Shown here: in pieces, positions 18,951 to 28,090 of the stretch
Layout: each line of letters begins with the position of its first letter
Position numbering within the stretch: position 1 is the first letter of the stretch
Assembly (NCBI RefSeq): GCF_015665295.1
Contig: NZ_JADFAJ010000007.1
Coordinates: forward strand, 62,001 to 126,000
Length of the DNA: 64,000 bases
Direction of reading: 5' to 3'
Source: Maricaulis sp.
GTDB taxonomy: Bacteria; Pseudomonadota; Alphaproteobacteria; Caulobacterales; Maricaulaceae
The notes under the pieces: model-generated
Databases searched by the model: none
Told to the model about the DNA's origin: nothing
The model's input: the letters and a program-made list of their open reading frames with translations, nothing else
Translations under genes and position numbers: made by a program

Positions 18951-18973
18951 GCGGCGCTTGCCCTCCCCTTCAC

Positions 18974-21409
18974 CTATTCGGGACGCGTGCGGACACTGTC
19001 GCGCGTCACGCGCTGGTCCATGTCGTCCATCATGCTCGACGGGTTGGAGCTGGAGCGATAGAGCTCCAGACGCGTCGGCTCGATGCGTGGCGGATAGTAA
19101 TTATCCGTGCGGTCGGCATCGGCGGTCTCGCGCAGCGGGTCGAGCTCGACCGAGACGACCTGGCGATCGGTGACATAGGTCCAGGTCACATTGCGCGGAT
19201 CATAGCGCCAGACCTCGGCCGGAATGCGGACCAGGTCGGTCGTGCCATCCGCGAAGGTGAATTCGAGGATGATCGGCATGACCACGCCGCCTTCATTGGT
19301 GAAGTCGAGATAATAGACGCGGTCGCCGCGCTCCAGAATCTCCTGTTCCCAGTCCTCGAGCTCGCCCTGGAAGCGCGCATAAGCCTCACGCTCGCGCTCG
19401 GTGACCGTGAACGGGTCATTGCGCGAGTAGAAATCCTGCACCTCGGGATTGCGATCGGCATAGGTCACGATGCCCTCTTGCGCATTGCGCTGCGGGGTCA
19501 GGTTCTCGCGAAGCGCGGTGTCGTCGGCGCGCTCCAGGAGGCTCTCAATGGCCGGGTCCTCGGTGTTGAACGTGCCTTCTATGACTCGGTCGAGCGAGAT
19601 GTCGACATGGTCGGTGGAGTAGAACCAGCCCCGCCAGAACCAGTCGAGATCAACGCCGGACACTTCTTCCATCGTGCGGAAGAAGTCATAGGGTGTCGGG
19701 CGACGGAAGCGCCAGCGCTCGGAATAGGCGCGGAAGGCATCGTCGAAGAGCTCGCGCCCCAGCACCGTCTCGCGCAGCACGACCAGCGCCGTGGCCGGCT
19801 TGCCATAGGCGTTGGAACCGAACTGAAGGATCGAGTCCGACTGGGTCATGATCGGCATCTGGTCGCTGGACGCCATGTAGTCGGCGATCAGGTCGGGATC
19901 CCCGCGACGCGACCGGAAGCCCTCTTCCCATTGCTGTTCGGCCTCGAATTGCAGGAAGGTGTTGATGCCTTCATCCATCCAGGTCCACTGGCGCTCATCG
20001 GTATTGACCACCATCGGGAAATAGATGTGACCGATCTCGTGGATGATCACGCCGATCAGACCGCGCTTGGCGAGGAGCGAATAGCTCAGATTGCCGTCAT
20101 CATCGACCATCGGACGGCCATAGGTGCCGCCATTGAAGGTGATCATCGGGTATTCCATCCCGCCCTGCGGTCCGGCGATCGATTGCGCGACCGGATAGGG
20201 ATAGGGGAAGGCGAACTCGTTATAGACCGCCAGCGTGTGCTCGACGGCGCGGGTCGAATAGGTCGACCAGAGCGGCTCGCTCTCATTGGGATAGAAGGAC
20301 ATCGCCATGACGAGGTCGGGCGCTTGGCCCATCCCGTCCTGCTCGACACCGACCGCGTCCCAGATGAATTTGCGCGAGCCGGCCCAGGCGAAATCGCGGA
20401 CATTCTCGGCCCGGAACTCCCAGGTCGCCATGGACCGTGTGCCGCGGCGCTCATTGGCGCGGGCTTCCGCCGGGGTGACAATGAAGACCGGCTCGTCGGA
20501 GGTGCGGGCTTCTTCGAGACGTTCGCGCTGCGGCTGGGTCAGGACCTCGTCCGCGTTCTGCAGCTCGCCGGTCGCGGAGACGATGAAGTCCTGCGGGACC
20601 CGGATCGAGACGTCATAATCGCCGAATTCCAGACCGAATTCACCGCGACCGAGAAAGGCCTTGTTGTGCCAGCCCTCATAGTCGGAGAAGACCGCGGCGC
20701 GGGGGAACCACTGGGCGATCTGATAGATGCAATCGGCGCCGGTATCCTCGGTCTCCTCGAAGCATTCCCAGCCGGCGCGGCCGCCAACGACCTGGGTCTC
20801 GACCAGACGATAATCCCACTCGATGGTGAAGGTGACGCTGTCGCCGGTTTCCAGGTCCTCATCCAGGTCGAGCCGCAGCAGCGTGTCGACAATGGTGTAG
20901 TCCATCGGCTCGCCATTGGCGTCCGTCACTCCGGTGATGTTGAAGCCGTAGCCATCCTCTTCCAGCATCTGGCGACGGCGCAGGGAGCTGGCGGAAATGC
21001 CTTCCGGCATGGCTTCGCCAACGCGGCCCGAGGCGCGTCCGCCGCCGCCGACCGTCTCGGTCATGACCGCGATGGAATCGGGACGGAAACGGTTCTGGTC
21101 GAGCAGGAACCACAGGAAATCAAGCGTATCGGGGGCGTTGTTGGTGTAGGTCACCGTCTCGGTGCCGAAGAGATGCTTGGCCTCTTCATCGAGACGGATG
21201 TCGATGTCGTAATCGACCTGCTGCTGCCAGTAGTCCGGACCCGGTGCGCCGGTGGCCCGGCGCTCGCGATTCGGTGACGGCCAGTCCTCGTCCTCGAGCT
21301 GGCGGAAGGCGTCACGCCAGTCATTGACGGTCTGCTGGACAGGCTGGGCGACCGCGACGTTCAACGTCGCAGCCGCCGCAGCGAAGGCAATCATGTTAAG
21401 TGTGCGCAT
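18974..21409 (-). CDS. M1-family (gluzincin) metallopeptidase, exported
   Basis: About 811 residues. The zinc site is HEIGH in GVIIHEIGHIYFPMV with the third ligand Glu 19 residues later in WTWMDEGINTF, the HExxH-x18-E pattern of M1. GGMEYPMITFNGG is the GxMEN-like substrate motif (here GGMEYP). It begins with a signal peptide (MRTLNMIAFAAAAATLNVAV...AQP), so it is periplasmic or outer-surface. An in-frame ATG at 21430 also exists; 21409 is chosen because GGGG lies just upstream and gives a cleaner signal sequence. The C-terminal 150 residues have a YxPRxE-like segment of unknown use. Operonic with the DUF6702 gene. Confidence 0.88.
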   Translation of the reverse strand: MRTLNMIAFAAAAATLNVAVAQPVQQTVNDWRDAFRQLEDEDWPSPNRERRATGAPGPDYWQQQVDYDIDIRLDEEAKHLFGTETVTYTNNAPDTLDFLWFLLDQNRFRPDSIAVMTETVGGGGRASGRVGEAMPEGISASSLRRRQMLEEDGYGFNITGVTDANGEPMDYTIVDTLLRLDLDEDLETGDSVTFTIEWDYRLVETQVVGGRAGWECFEETEDTGADCIYQIAQWFPRAAVFSDYEGWHNKAFLGRGEFGLEFGDYDVSIRVPQDFIVSATGELQNADEVLTQPQRERLEEARTSDEPVFIVTPAEARANERRGTRSMATWEFRAENVRDFAWAGSRKFIWDAVGVEQDGMGQAPDLVMAMSFYPNESEPLWSTYSTRAVEHTLAVYNEFAFPYPYPVAQSIAGPQGGMEYPMITFNGGTYGRPMVDDDGNLSYSLLAKRGLIGVIIHEIGHIYFPMVVNTDERQWTWMDEGINTFLQFEAEQQWEEGFRSRRGDPDLIADYMASSDQMPIMTQSDSILQFGSNAYGKPATALVVLRETVLGRELFDDAFRAYSERWRFRRPTPYDFFRTMEEVSGVDLDWFWRGWFYSTDHVDISLDRVIEGTFNTEDPAIESLLERADDTALRENLTPQRNAQEGIVTYADRNPEVQDFYSRNDPFTVTEREREAYARFQGELEDWEQEILERGDRVYYLDFTNEGGVVMPIILEFTFADGTTDLVRIPAEVWRYDPRNVTWTYVTDRQVVSVELDPLRETADADRTDNYYPPRIEPTRLELYRSSSNPSSMMDDMDQRVTRDSVRTRPE

Positions 21410-21521
21410 TATTCCCCGATACCCTTTCATGGGACAGTTTAGCGGGGAGATTTAGCGCGCGCACCCGGTCAGGTCACCCCTGCCTTTCCGCATTGTCATG
21501 ATGCGGTTTGCCGCCATCGGC

Positions 21522-22811
21522 TCAGCCCACCCCGGGTGCAGCCAGCGCCGGAGCCGGTTCGCGGCGCTTGCCCAGCGCCATGATCCAGGCACCAAGGCCG
21601 ATGAAGAGCAGCAGGAAGCCGATCAGGAAGCCGAGCCCGCCAATGGCGCCGAAGGCGGCGAAGACCGCGACGACAGCGAAGGTCGAGAGCAGGCGCATGC
21701 CCAGACCCAGCGTCTTCTCGGACGGCGTGCGGTTGAAAATCATGTCGCCCACCGCAACAGCGCCAAAACCCATGCACAGCAGCATGAAGGGCCAGAAGAC
21801 CAGCCACATGATCGGGATCAGCAGGATGCCGACCACCGTGATCGCCAGCAGGATGGTCATGATGATCAGGAAGACCGGCGACAGGGCAAAGCCGAGAAAG
21901 CCGAAGAATCCGCTGACAACCGGGCGCTCGCGGAAACGGGCGGCCACAGAGGCCACCCCGTTGGGCGCCAGCAGCAGGGCGAAGGCGGCGATCAGGAAGA
22001 CGGCGCCCGGGATGAACAGGCCGAACACGCCGGTTGGCGCGTCGAAATCGAAATCAATGTGATCCCAGTCCTTCGCCCCGAAATTGAACTGGCGGTACTC
22101 GTAATCATAACTGCCGAAGCTGCTATCCTCCGCGATCACCGGTTCTTGCGGAGAGCGGATGCGCAGCTCGCCGGCGACCCGGGTGCCATCAAGGATGTAG
22201 ACCTCCTCGGCCATGATCTCGACCGAGTCGAGAAAGACGCCGGCAAGATGGATCTCGCCGCCCTCGATATCGACCGGTCCGGCGTATTCGCCAGACAGGT
22301 GGACTTCACCGCCGACTATCTCTGCAGATCCGGCAAAGCGGCTGGCCTCGCTGGTCTCGACGTAACCGCCGGCCATCTTGGCGTCGCCACTCACCTGGCT
22401 GTCGATCTGGACGTAGCCGGAGGCCGCATTGAGCATGCCGCCAATGGTGCCGGAAATACGTGATTCACCACCGGCAAAATTGGCATCACCGCCTACATTG
22501 GCGCGCGATTCAACATCGCCGCCGGCCAGGTCGATGTCTTGCCCCACAGTGCCGGACACGTCGACCTCGCCACCGACGAGTTGGACGGAACCGGTGACGT
22601 CGGCATCAATGTTGACCATGCCGGCCACGCCCTTGATGTCACCGTTGATCTGGCCGCGAACGCTCATCTCTCCGCCAAGAAAGATGACGTCATTATTGCT
22701 GCCATTGACTTCGACATCGCCGCCGATGACCTGGGCCGACGCGGCGCCTGCGAAAAGGGAAATGGCCAGCCCCCCGGCCATGATCCACTTTTTCATCATG
22801 ATGTTGTTCAT
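21522..22811 (-). CDS. polymer-forming (bactofilin-like) exported protein with C-terminal membrane helices
   Basis: 429 residues. Signal peptide (MKKWIMAGGLAISLFAGAAS...AQ), then about 200 residues of short beta-helix repeats with the rhythm V.G.V.GGEVDVSG..GQDI, typical of polymer-forming/bactofilin-like sheets. Four hydrophobic helices follow (GVFGLFIPGAVFLIAAF; FFGFLGFALSPVFLIIMTIL; IPIMWLVFWPFMLLCMGF; FAAFGAIGGLGFLIGFLLL). The beta part is presumably periplasmic. The function is unknown. ATG 22811 has GGGAGA upstream; the open frame to 22886 would overlap the preceding gene. It forms a cluster with two related genes. Confidence 0.8.
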   Translation of the reverse strand: MNNIMMKKWIMAGGLAISLFAGAASAQVIGGDVEVNGSNNDVIFLGGEMSVRGQINGDIKGVAGMVNIDADVTGSVQLVGGEVDVSGTVGQDIDLAGGDVESRANVGGDANFAGGESRISGTIGGMLNAASGYVQIDSQVSGDAKMAGGYVETSEASRFAGSAEIVGGEVHLSGEYAGPVDIEGGEIHLAGVFLDSVEIMAEEVYILDGTRVAGELRIRSPQEPVIAEDSSFGSYDYEYRQFNFGAKDWDHIDFDFDAPTGVFGLFIPGAVFLIAAFALLLAPNGVASVAARFRERPVVSGFFGFLGFALSPVFLIIMTILLAITVVGILLIPIMWLVFWPFMLLCMGFGAVAVGDMIFNRTPSEKTLGLGMRLLSTFAVVAVFAAFGAIGGLGFLIGFLLLFIGLGAWIMALGKRREPAPALAAPGVG

Positions 22812-22875
22812 TATCAGATCTCCCTGCGCCCCCCGGCGGTCAGGTGAAAGTTTCACATGCGGGTGAGTGGCAGGC

Positions 22876-23649
22876 TCAGTTGTCAATCAGGTCGTCACAG
22901 TCGCGGCCATTGCGCGGCTGATAGTCCAGACCGGAAACCCGGGCGCCATTACGGGTGACCGGAGCCTCCTCAGCCCAGACCGTTACGCCGGGGCTGACAC
23001 GGCTGGACTCGGTGAAGACCACCGAGATGGCGCAGATTTCGCCACCACCGGACAGCGTGCCACCGACTTCAACAAGTCCGCGCTGTTCATTGCGGCGGGA
23101 GCGGCGGATTTCCTCGGCGGCGACCAGCTTGACCGACCCGACCGCTTCGCCGGTGAAACGGATTTGATCGGCCTGGGCGTGAACGGAATCGCCGAACCAG
23201 CCGGCCAGGCGCATTTCGCCGGCCGCCAGCGCGGCCTCGCCATGGGCGCGGCCGGAAAAGTCGATTTCGCCACCGGCCAGGCTGAGTTGGTCATCGACCT
23301 CGGCAGAGAAATCGATATCACCACCGGCAATCGAGACCTCGCCGCGGACATGCCCGGAAAAGTCGACATCGCCACCGGCGATCGAGGCCTCACCGCCGAT
23401 ATCCATATTGTCGATATCAATATCGCCTGCGACCAGGCTGAGATCACCACCGATCCGGCCACGCAGGTTCAGATCGCCGGCAAGGCGACTGTAATCACCA
23501 TCGCGATCAAGCACGACATAGCCGTCAGAGGTGCGGGTATCATGGCTGCTCAGCATCTTGCTGTCGTCTTCGCCGGCAACAACGATCACGCAGCCTGATG
23601 TCATCAGCGCGGTGGTCAGGGCCGAAGCGGCCAGCAGGACCTTTTGCAT
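22876..23649 (-). CDS. polymer-forming (bactofilin-like) exported protein, paralogue 2
   Basis: 257 residues. Hydrophobic signal MQKVLLAASALTTALMTSGC, with a possible but imperfect lipobox at TSGC. About 20 beta-helix turns follow, each about 10 residues with IAGGDVDFSG / LAGGEIDFSG / LVAGDIDIDN, then a Cys-containing C-terminal end (EICAISVVF ... RDCDDLIDN). ATG 23649 has GGGAG upstream. It lies 64 nt before paralogue 1 and probably is in one operon with it. The upstream divergent region has strong inverted repeats (23723-23788). Confidence 0.78.
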   Translation of the reverse strand: MQKVLLAASALTTALMTSGCVIVVAGEDDSKMLSSHDTRTSDGYVVLDRDGDYSRLAGDLNLRGRIGGDLSLVAGDIDIDNMDIGGEASIAGGDVDFSGHVRGEVSIAGGDIDFSAEVDDQLSLAGGEIDFSGRAHGEAALAAGEMRLAGWFGDSVHAQADQIRFTGEAVGSVKLVAAEEIRRSRRNEQRGLVEVGGTLSGGGEICAISVVFTESSRVSPGVTVWAEEAPVTRNGARVSGLDYQPRNGRDCDDLIDN

Positions 23650-23722
23650 GCAAGTCTCCCGTTCATGCCGGGGCTGTTCGAAGCCCGGCCACACGCTCCC
23701 CAGCGATGAGTCGAAGCTTACA

Positions 23723-23788
23723 TTATCGAAAAACGATATCAACTTGTTTTTTCGTTTTTCGATAAATTATTTCCGTATATCGCGATAT
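23723..23788. promoter_or_regulatory. A/T-rich operator-like region with inverted repeats
   Basis: A perfect 14-bp inverted repeat (TTATCGAAAAACGA at 23723-23736, its complement at 23752-23765) is followed by a perfect 12-bp palindrome ATATCGCGATAT (23777-23788). Each arm itself contains a TATCG-A5-CGA(TA) half-palindrome. The region separates the divergent bactofilin-like operon and acyl-CoA synthetase gene. It looks like binding sites of a dimeric repressor; which one is unknown. Confidence 0.55.
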
Positions 23789-23901
23789 TCGGGGCGCTGA
23801 TGATTGTGAATCATTCCTCCCCCTTCCCTATGCGTCAGCCAAGCGTAATATCCCGGGTCAAACGAGCGTCCGCGACAAGCGGGCGCCGATGGGAGGATTA
23901 C

Positions 23902-25566
23902 ATGGCTGACACAACAGCCGCCGGAAACATTCCGGCTGATGCCGACTTGCCGGTGCGGGACTCGTCGATCGGGAAGATCTTCAAGGGCCCCGGTTTCAAC
24001 CTCAAGCGGATCCGCAAGTCGGTCTTTGCTGCCCTGCTTGATTCCAGGCGTCGGTATGGCAGCAAGAAGCTGGCGGCGGTCGATGCCGACGGACGCGAGC
24101 TGAGCTTTGGCGACCTGACCAAGGCGGTCTTCGCACTTGGTCATTCTCTGAAAGCCGGCACGCAGCCCGGTGAGGCAGTTGGCGTCCTGCTGCCGACGGG
24201 GGTCGGCGCCATCATCTCCTTCTACGCGGTATCGGCCTATGGCCGCGTGCCCGCCATGCTCAACTTCACGGCTGGCGAACGGGCGCTCAAGGCAGCCTGC
24301 CGGGCCTGCAAGGCCAAGCGCATTGTCACCGCCCGCCGTTTCATCGAGCTGGGCGAATTGCAGGAGCTGGAAGCCGCACTCAAGGAAGATCACGAGCTGA
24401 TCTATCTCGAGGATGTTCGCGAGAACCTCTCGACCATGGACAAGCTGGCGGCAGCGATCGGCATGGTGGCGCCCTTTCTGGTACGCGCCCATCCGGACCC
24501 GGACAGCCCGGCTGTCTATCTCTTCACATCCGGCACCGAAGGTGATCCCAAGGGGGTTGTGCTGAGCCATGCCAACCTGCTCGCCAATGTCGAACAGGTG
24601 CGCGATCATGTCCGCATCCTGCCGACCGACGTGCTGTTCAACCCCCTGCCCACATTCCACTGTTTCGGACTGACCGGCGGTGTGCTGGTGCCGCTCGGCC
24701 TCGGCGTGCCGGCAATCTGTCATCCCACGCCGCTCCAGGCGAAGACCATCGTCAAGCGGATTGCCGAAACCAAGGCGACCATCCTGTTTGCCACCGATAC
24801 CTTCATGAACCAGTACGCACGGGCCGCCGATGGCAATGACCTGTCATCGCTGCGCATGGCCGTGTGCGGCGCCGAACGGGTCAAGGACGAGACGCGCTCC
24901 TCGCTGCGTCGACGCTTCAACCTGGAAATCGTCGAAGGCTACGGCCTGACCGAAGCGGCGCCCGTCTTCTCGGTCAATCAGCCGGACAATAACAGGCCCG
25001 GCACAGTCGGCCAGATCATGCCCGGTTGTGAGGCACGCCTCGTACCCGTACCGGGCATCAATGATGGCGGGCAGCTGCACATCAAGGGTCCGAATATCAT
25101 GAAGGGCTATATCCGCCCCGATGCCCCGCTGGTGCTTGATGCGCCGGTCGAGGGCTGGCATGACACGGGCGATATCGTGTCGATCGACGAGGACGGCTTC
25201 ATCTCCATCCGAGGCCGCGTGAAGCGCTTCGCCAAGCTGGGCGGCGAGATGGTGTCGCTCGCCGTGGTCGAGAACTGCGCGACCTCGCTGTGGCCGGACA
25301 ACATGCACGCCGCCGCCTCGATTCCCGACAAGCGCAAGGGTGAGCAGATCATCCTGCTGACGGACTATGAGAAGGCCGATCGCGGCGATCTGGTCGCCTT
25401 CGCGCGCAATCATGGCATTTCCGACCTCGCCATTCCGCGCAAGATCATCAAGGTCGACAGCATCCCGGTGCTGGGCACGGGCAAGACTGATTACGGCTCT
25501 GTCCAGAAGACCGTCGAAACCCTGATGGCCGGGGATGCCGCCCCGATCGCCGAGCCGGCTGAATAG
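23902..25566 (+). CDS. AMP-dependent acyl-CoA/acyl-ACP synthetase (Aas C-terminal-like)
   Basis: 554 residues, adenylate-forming superfamily: P-loop motif YLFTSGTEGDPKGVVLSH, EGYGLTEAAPVFSVN, GWHDTGDIVSIDEDGF, hinge GRVKRFAKLGGEMVSL and the A10 lysine in GTGKTDYG. It most resembles the acyl-ACP synthetase half of Aas, without the N-terminal PlsC-type acyltransferase domain. A role in re-activating or incorporating exogenous or recycled fatty acids is likely. ATG 23902 follows GGGAGGA by 5 nt; the frame is open from 23800, but that part is not family-like. Divergent from the bactofilin-like operon. Confidence 0.85.
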   Translation: MADTTAAGNIPADADLPVRDSSIGKIFKGPGFNLKRIRKSVFAALLDSRRRYGSKKLAAVDADGRELSFGDLTKAVFALGHSLKAGTQPGEAVGVLLPTGVGAIISFYAVSAYGRVPAMLNFTAGERALKAACRACKAKRIVTARRFIELGELQELEAALKEDHELIYLEDVRENLSTMDKLAAAIGMVAPFLVRAHPDPDSPAVYLFTSGTEGDPKGVVLSHANLLANVEQVRDHVRILPTDVLFNPLPTFHCFGLTGGVLVPLGLGVPAICHPTPLQAKTIVKRIAETKATILFATDTFMNQYARAADGNDLSSLRMAVCGAERVKDETRSSLRRRFNLEIVEGYGLTEAAPVFSVNQPDNNRPGTVGQIMPGCEARLVPVPGINDGGQLHIKGPNIMKGYIRPDAPLVLDAPVEGWHDTGDIVSIDEDGFISIRGRVKRFAKLGGEMVSLAVVENCATSLWPDNMHAAASIPDKRKGEQIILLTDYEKADRGDLVAFARNHGISDLAIPRKIIKVDSIPVLGTGKTDYGSVQKTVETLMAGDAAPIAEPAE

Positions 25567-25735
25567 GGGGCGATCCCGGGCCTCGGGCTCGCTTGGGGTC
25601 CGGGGCCCGACAATCTCGCCGAAACAAGAGGGAGCTGGAAACGGCGGGTGAAGCCTTGGCCTCACCATGACAGCCGGACCCCGGAGACTGGATCGGCGCC
25701 GGCCAGGCCGGCGCTGAAAACCCTGGACGCGGCAA

Positions 25736-26398
25736 TCAGATGTGTTCGCAGCTGCGATTGCCCAGTGGTTCGAAGCGGAAACCCTCGCCGCCCGGGCGCT
25801 GGTCGGCAATCACCAGCAAATCGCCCCGGATTGTGGCGCCGCGACGGATTTCGACCTGGGCCGCACAGATCACCCCGCCCTGCTGCAGCCGACCGGCCAG
25901 CTCGACGCGGCCATTGCCATGATCATCGCGACCATGACCGCGTAAGGTCACCGGACCGGCGATGTCGGCGCGCAGGATCATCCGGCCACCATCCATCTCC
26001 AGCCCGCCATCAACCCGGCCGGCCAGTTCCACGCGTCCCGCGGCGACCACGAGATCGCCATTGATGATGGCATCGACATAGCCGGTACCGGCTTCGATCT
26101 GGGCATCGCCCGCCACCGTCCCGGTGAAGCGGACCCGGCCTCCGGCCGCTGTCAGATTGCCACCGACGCGGGCATTCGAGCGCACCGTCGCGCCGGCCAG
26201 GTCCAGATCGCCACCGACATCGCCATCAGCGCCGACAAACATGCCGGCAAACTCGGCATCGCCGGGCACATCAACATGACGCGAGGCGACCAGCCCGGCC
26301 GATTCAACGGATCGGCTATCACCCTGCCCCGACACCGAATAGGTGCAGGCGGACAAGGCAAGGGCGGCGGTGGCGGAAAGCAGGATTCGGGTCAGCAT
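25736..26398 (-). CDS. polymer-forming (bactofilin-like) lipoprotein, paralogue 3
   Basis: 220 residues. A convincing lipoprotein signal (MLTRILLSATAALALSAC, lipobox LSAC), then a Ser/Gly spacer and beta-helix turns (FVGADGDVGGDLDLAGATVR, GRVELAGRVDGGLEMDGGR). The C-terminal part (GGVICAAQVEIRRGATIRGD ... LGNRSCEHI) parallels paralogue 2, including the conserved Cys pair, so the two share an origin. The function is unknown; anchoring in the outer or inner membrane by lipid is expected. It stands between the acyl-CoA synthetase and lpd genes, convergent with the former across 169 nt that hold only short hairpins. Confidence 0.78.
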   Translation of the reverse strand: MLTRILLSATAALALSACTYSVSGQGDSRSVESAGLVASRHVDVPGDAEFAGMFVGADGDVGGDLDLAGATVRSNARVGGNLTAAGGRVRFTGTVAGDAQIEAGTGYVDAIINGDLVVAAGRVELAGRVDGGLEMDGGRMILRADIAGPVTLRGHGRDDHGNGRVELAGRLQQGGVICAAQVEIRRGATIRGDLLVIADQRPGGEGFRFEPLGNRSCEHI

Positions 26399-26481
26399 GG
26401 CATCCTCGCAAGGGTCTGGTTTGCCCCTTGGATGCCTGCACGCGCCCGATTGGATGCAGCGTGTCGAAAATTCTTCCCGGC

Positions 26482-27882
26482 CTAGATGTGCAGCGCCTTG
26501 CCATAGGCATCGAGCACGCTCTCATGCATCATTTCCGACAGGGTCGGATGCGGGAAGACCGTGTGCATCAGCTCGGCCTCGGTGGTCTCGAGCTGGCGCC
26601 CGACCACATAGCCCTGGATCATCTCCGTGACTTCGGGTCCCACCATGTGGGCGCCCAGCAGTTCACCGGTCCCGGCGTCGAATATCGTCTTCACCAGGCC
26701 CTGGTCATCACCCAGCGCGATGGCCTTGCCATTGCCGACAAAGGGGAAGCGCCCGACCTTGACCGCATGACCGGCCGCCCGGGCCTTCTCCTCGGTCAGC
26801 CCGACAGAGGCGACTTGCGGATGGCAATAGGTGCAGCCCGGGATATTGCCGGTCTCGAAGGCGTGAACATTTTCACCGGCGATCTTCTCGATGCAGACCA
26901 CGCCCTCATGGCTGGCCTTGTGGGCGAGCCAGGGCGGTCCGGCCACATCCCCGATGGCATAAAGCCCCTTCACATTGGTCCGGCCATAGCCGTCATTGAC
27001 GACATGGCCCCGGTCGATTTTCACGCCGAGCGCCTCCAGCCCCATGTTTTCGATATTGGCGGCGATGCCGACGGCCATGATGACCTTCTCGACCTCGACG
27101 ATCTCGACCTTGCCCTTGGCGTCCTTGACATGAACCTTCACCGTCCCGGCGGTCTTCTCGAGCTTTTCGACCTGGGCCGAGACCATCAGCTTGAGGCCCT
27201 GTTTCCTGAAACTCTTGGCGGCGAAGGCGGAGATTTCTGCGTCCTCGACCGGCAGCACACGGTCCATCATCTCCACGACCGTTACATCCGCACCCATCGT
27301 GTTGTAGAAGCTGGCGAATTCGATACCGATCGCGCCGGACCCGATGACCAGCAAGGATTTCGGCATGGCATCCGGCACCATGGCTTCCCGATAGGTCCAG
27401 ATCTTGTCGCCATCCGGCTCCAGCCCGGCCTGTGGGATGGTCCGGGCACGTGCGCCGGTGGCGAGGATGACGTGCTTGGCCGTGTACCGGTCCCCGCCGA
27501 CGACAACCGTCGGCGCGTCCTTGCCCTTTTCCAGGGCGGCCGTGCCTTCAATCACCGTGATCTTGTGCTTTTTCATCAACATGCCGATGCCGCCGGTCAG
27601 GCGCGAGGACACCTTGCGTGAGCGCTGGACGACAGCCTTGATGTCGAAGGTGATCTTCTCGGCCGACAGCCCGAAGTCACCGGCATGTTGCATGAGATGA
27701 TAGACCTCGGCCGAGCGCAGCAGCGCCTTGGTCGGGATGCAGCCCCAGTTGAGGCAGATACCGCCGAGATTGTCACGCTCCACGACGGCGGTCCTGAAGC
27801 CGAGCTGGGCCGCCCGGATCGCCGCCACATAGCCGCCGGGCCCACCACCGATCACGATCACATCGAAAGCGCCTGCGCTCAT
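26482..27882 (-). CDS. lpdA: dihydrolipoyl dehydrogenase (E3)
   Basis: 466 residues. FAD motif VIVIGGGPGGYVAAIRAAQL, redox-active disulfide in GGICLNWGCIPTKALLRS, NAD motif LVIGSGAIGIEFASFY, second FAD motif GLYAIGDVAGPPWLAHKA and the C-terminal HPTLSEMMHE His-Glu pair. It reoxidises dihydrolipoamide in the pyruvate and 2-oxoglutarate dehydrogenase complexes. It is separate from the pdh cluster here (5.6 kb away). Its 5' leader contains three small inverted repeats (27898-27940). Confidence 0.96.
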   Translation of the reverse strand: MSAGAFDVIVIGGGPGGYVAAIRAAQLGFRTAVVERDNLGGICLNWGCIPTKALLRSAEVYHLMQHAGDFGLSAEKITFDIKAVVQRSRKVSSRLTGGIGMLMKKHKITVIEGTAALEKGKDAPTVVVGGDRYTAKHVILATGARARTIPQAGLEPDGDKIWTYREAMVPDAMPKSLLVIGSGAIGIEFASFYNTMGADVTVVEMMDRVLPVEDAEISAFAAKSFRKQGLKLMVSAQVEKLEKTAGTVKVHVKDAKGKVEIVEVEKVIMAVGIAANIENMGLEALGVKIDRGHVVNDGYGRTNVKGLYAIGDVAGPPWLAHKASHEGVVCIEKIAGENVHAFETGNIPGCTYCHPQVASVGLTEEKARAAGHAVKVGRFPFVGNGKAIALGDDQGLVKTIFDAGTGELLGAHMVGPEVTEMIQGYVVGRQLETTEAELMHTVFPHPTLSEMMHESVLDAYGKALHI

Positions 27883-27897
27883 GGCATCCTCACATAT

Positions 27898-27940
27898 TTC
27901 GCTAGCGAACCAAAAATGGTTCCGGTATCAGCGGGATACC
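27898..27940. repeat. three consecutive small inverted repeats upstream of lpdA
   Basis: TTCGCTAGCGAA (27898-27909) is a perfect 12-bp palindrome. GAACCA-AAAA-TGGTTC (27907-27922) and GGTATC-AGCGG-GATACC follow directly. They lie 16-60 nt upstream of lpdA in the region divergent from the tail-collar genes, and could be operator sites or leader hairpins. Confidence 0.45.
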
Positions 27941-28090
27941 AGTCAGCGGGCCAGGGATCAATGCAGCTGCCGAGTAACCGGCTCAACAGGTGTCTCCCCT
28001 TAAGCGCGTCACCCAAATCTATCGAATTTGGCGTTGCATTTATCGCCTTTAAAGCGAAGACTTGAGGGCATCAACCTGAGGGAGGATTCT

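Noticed and set aside
19478-21277. A 599-codon open frame antisense to the M1 peptidase gene
   Set aside because: Shadow frame with low-information composition; the peptidase has its full zinc site.
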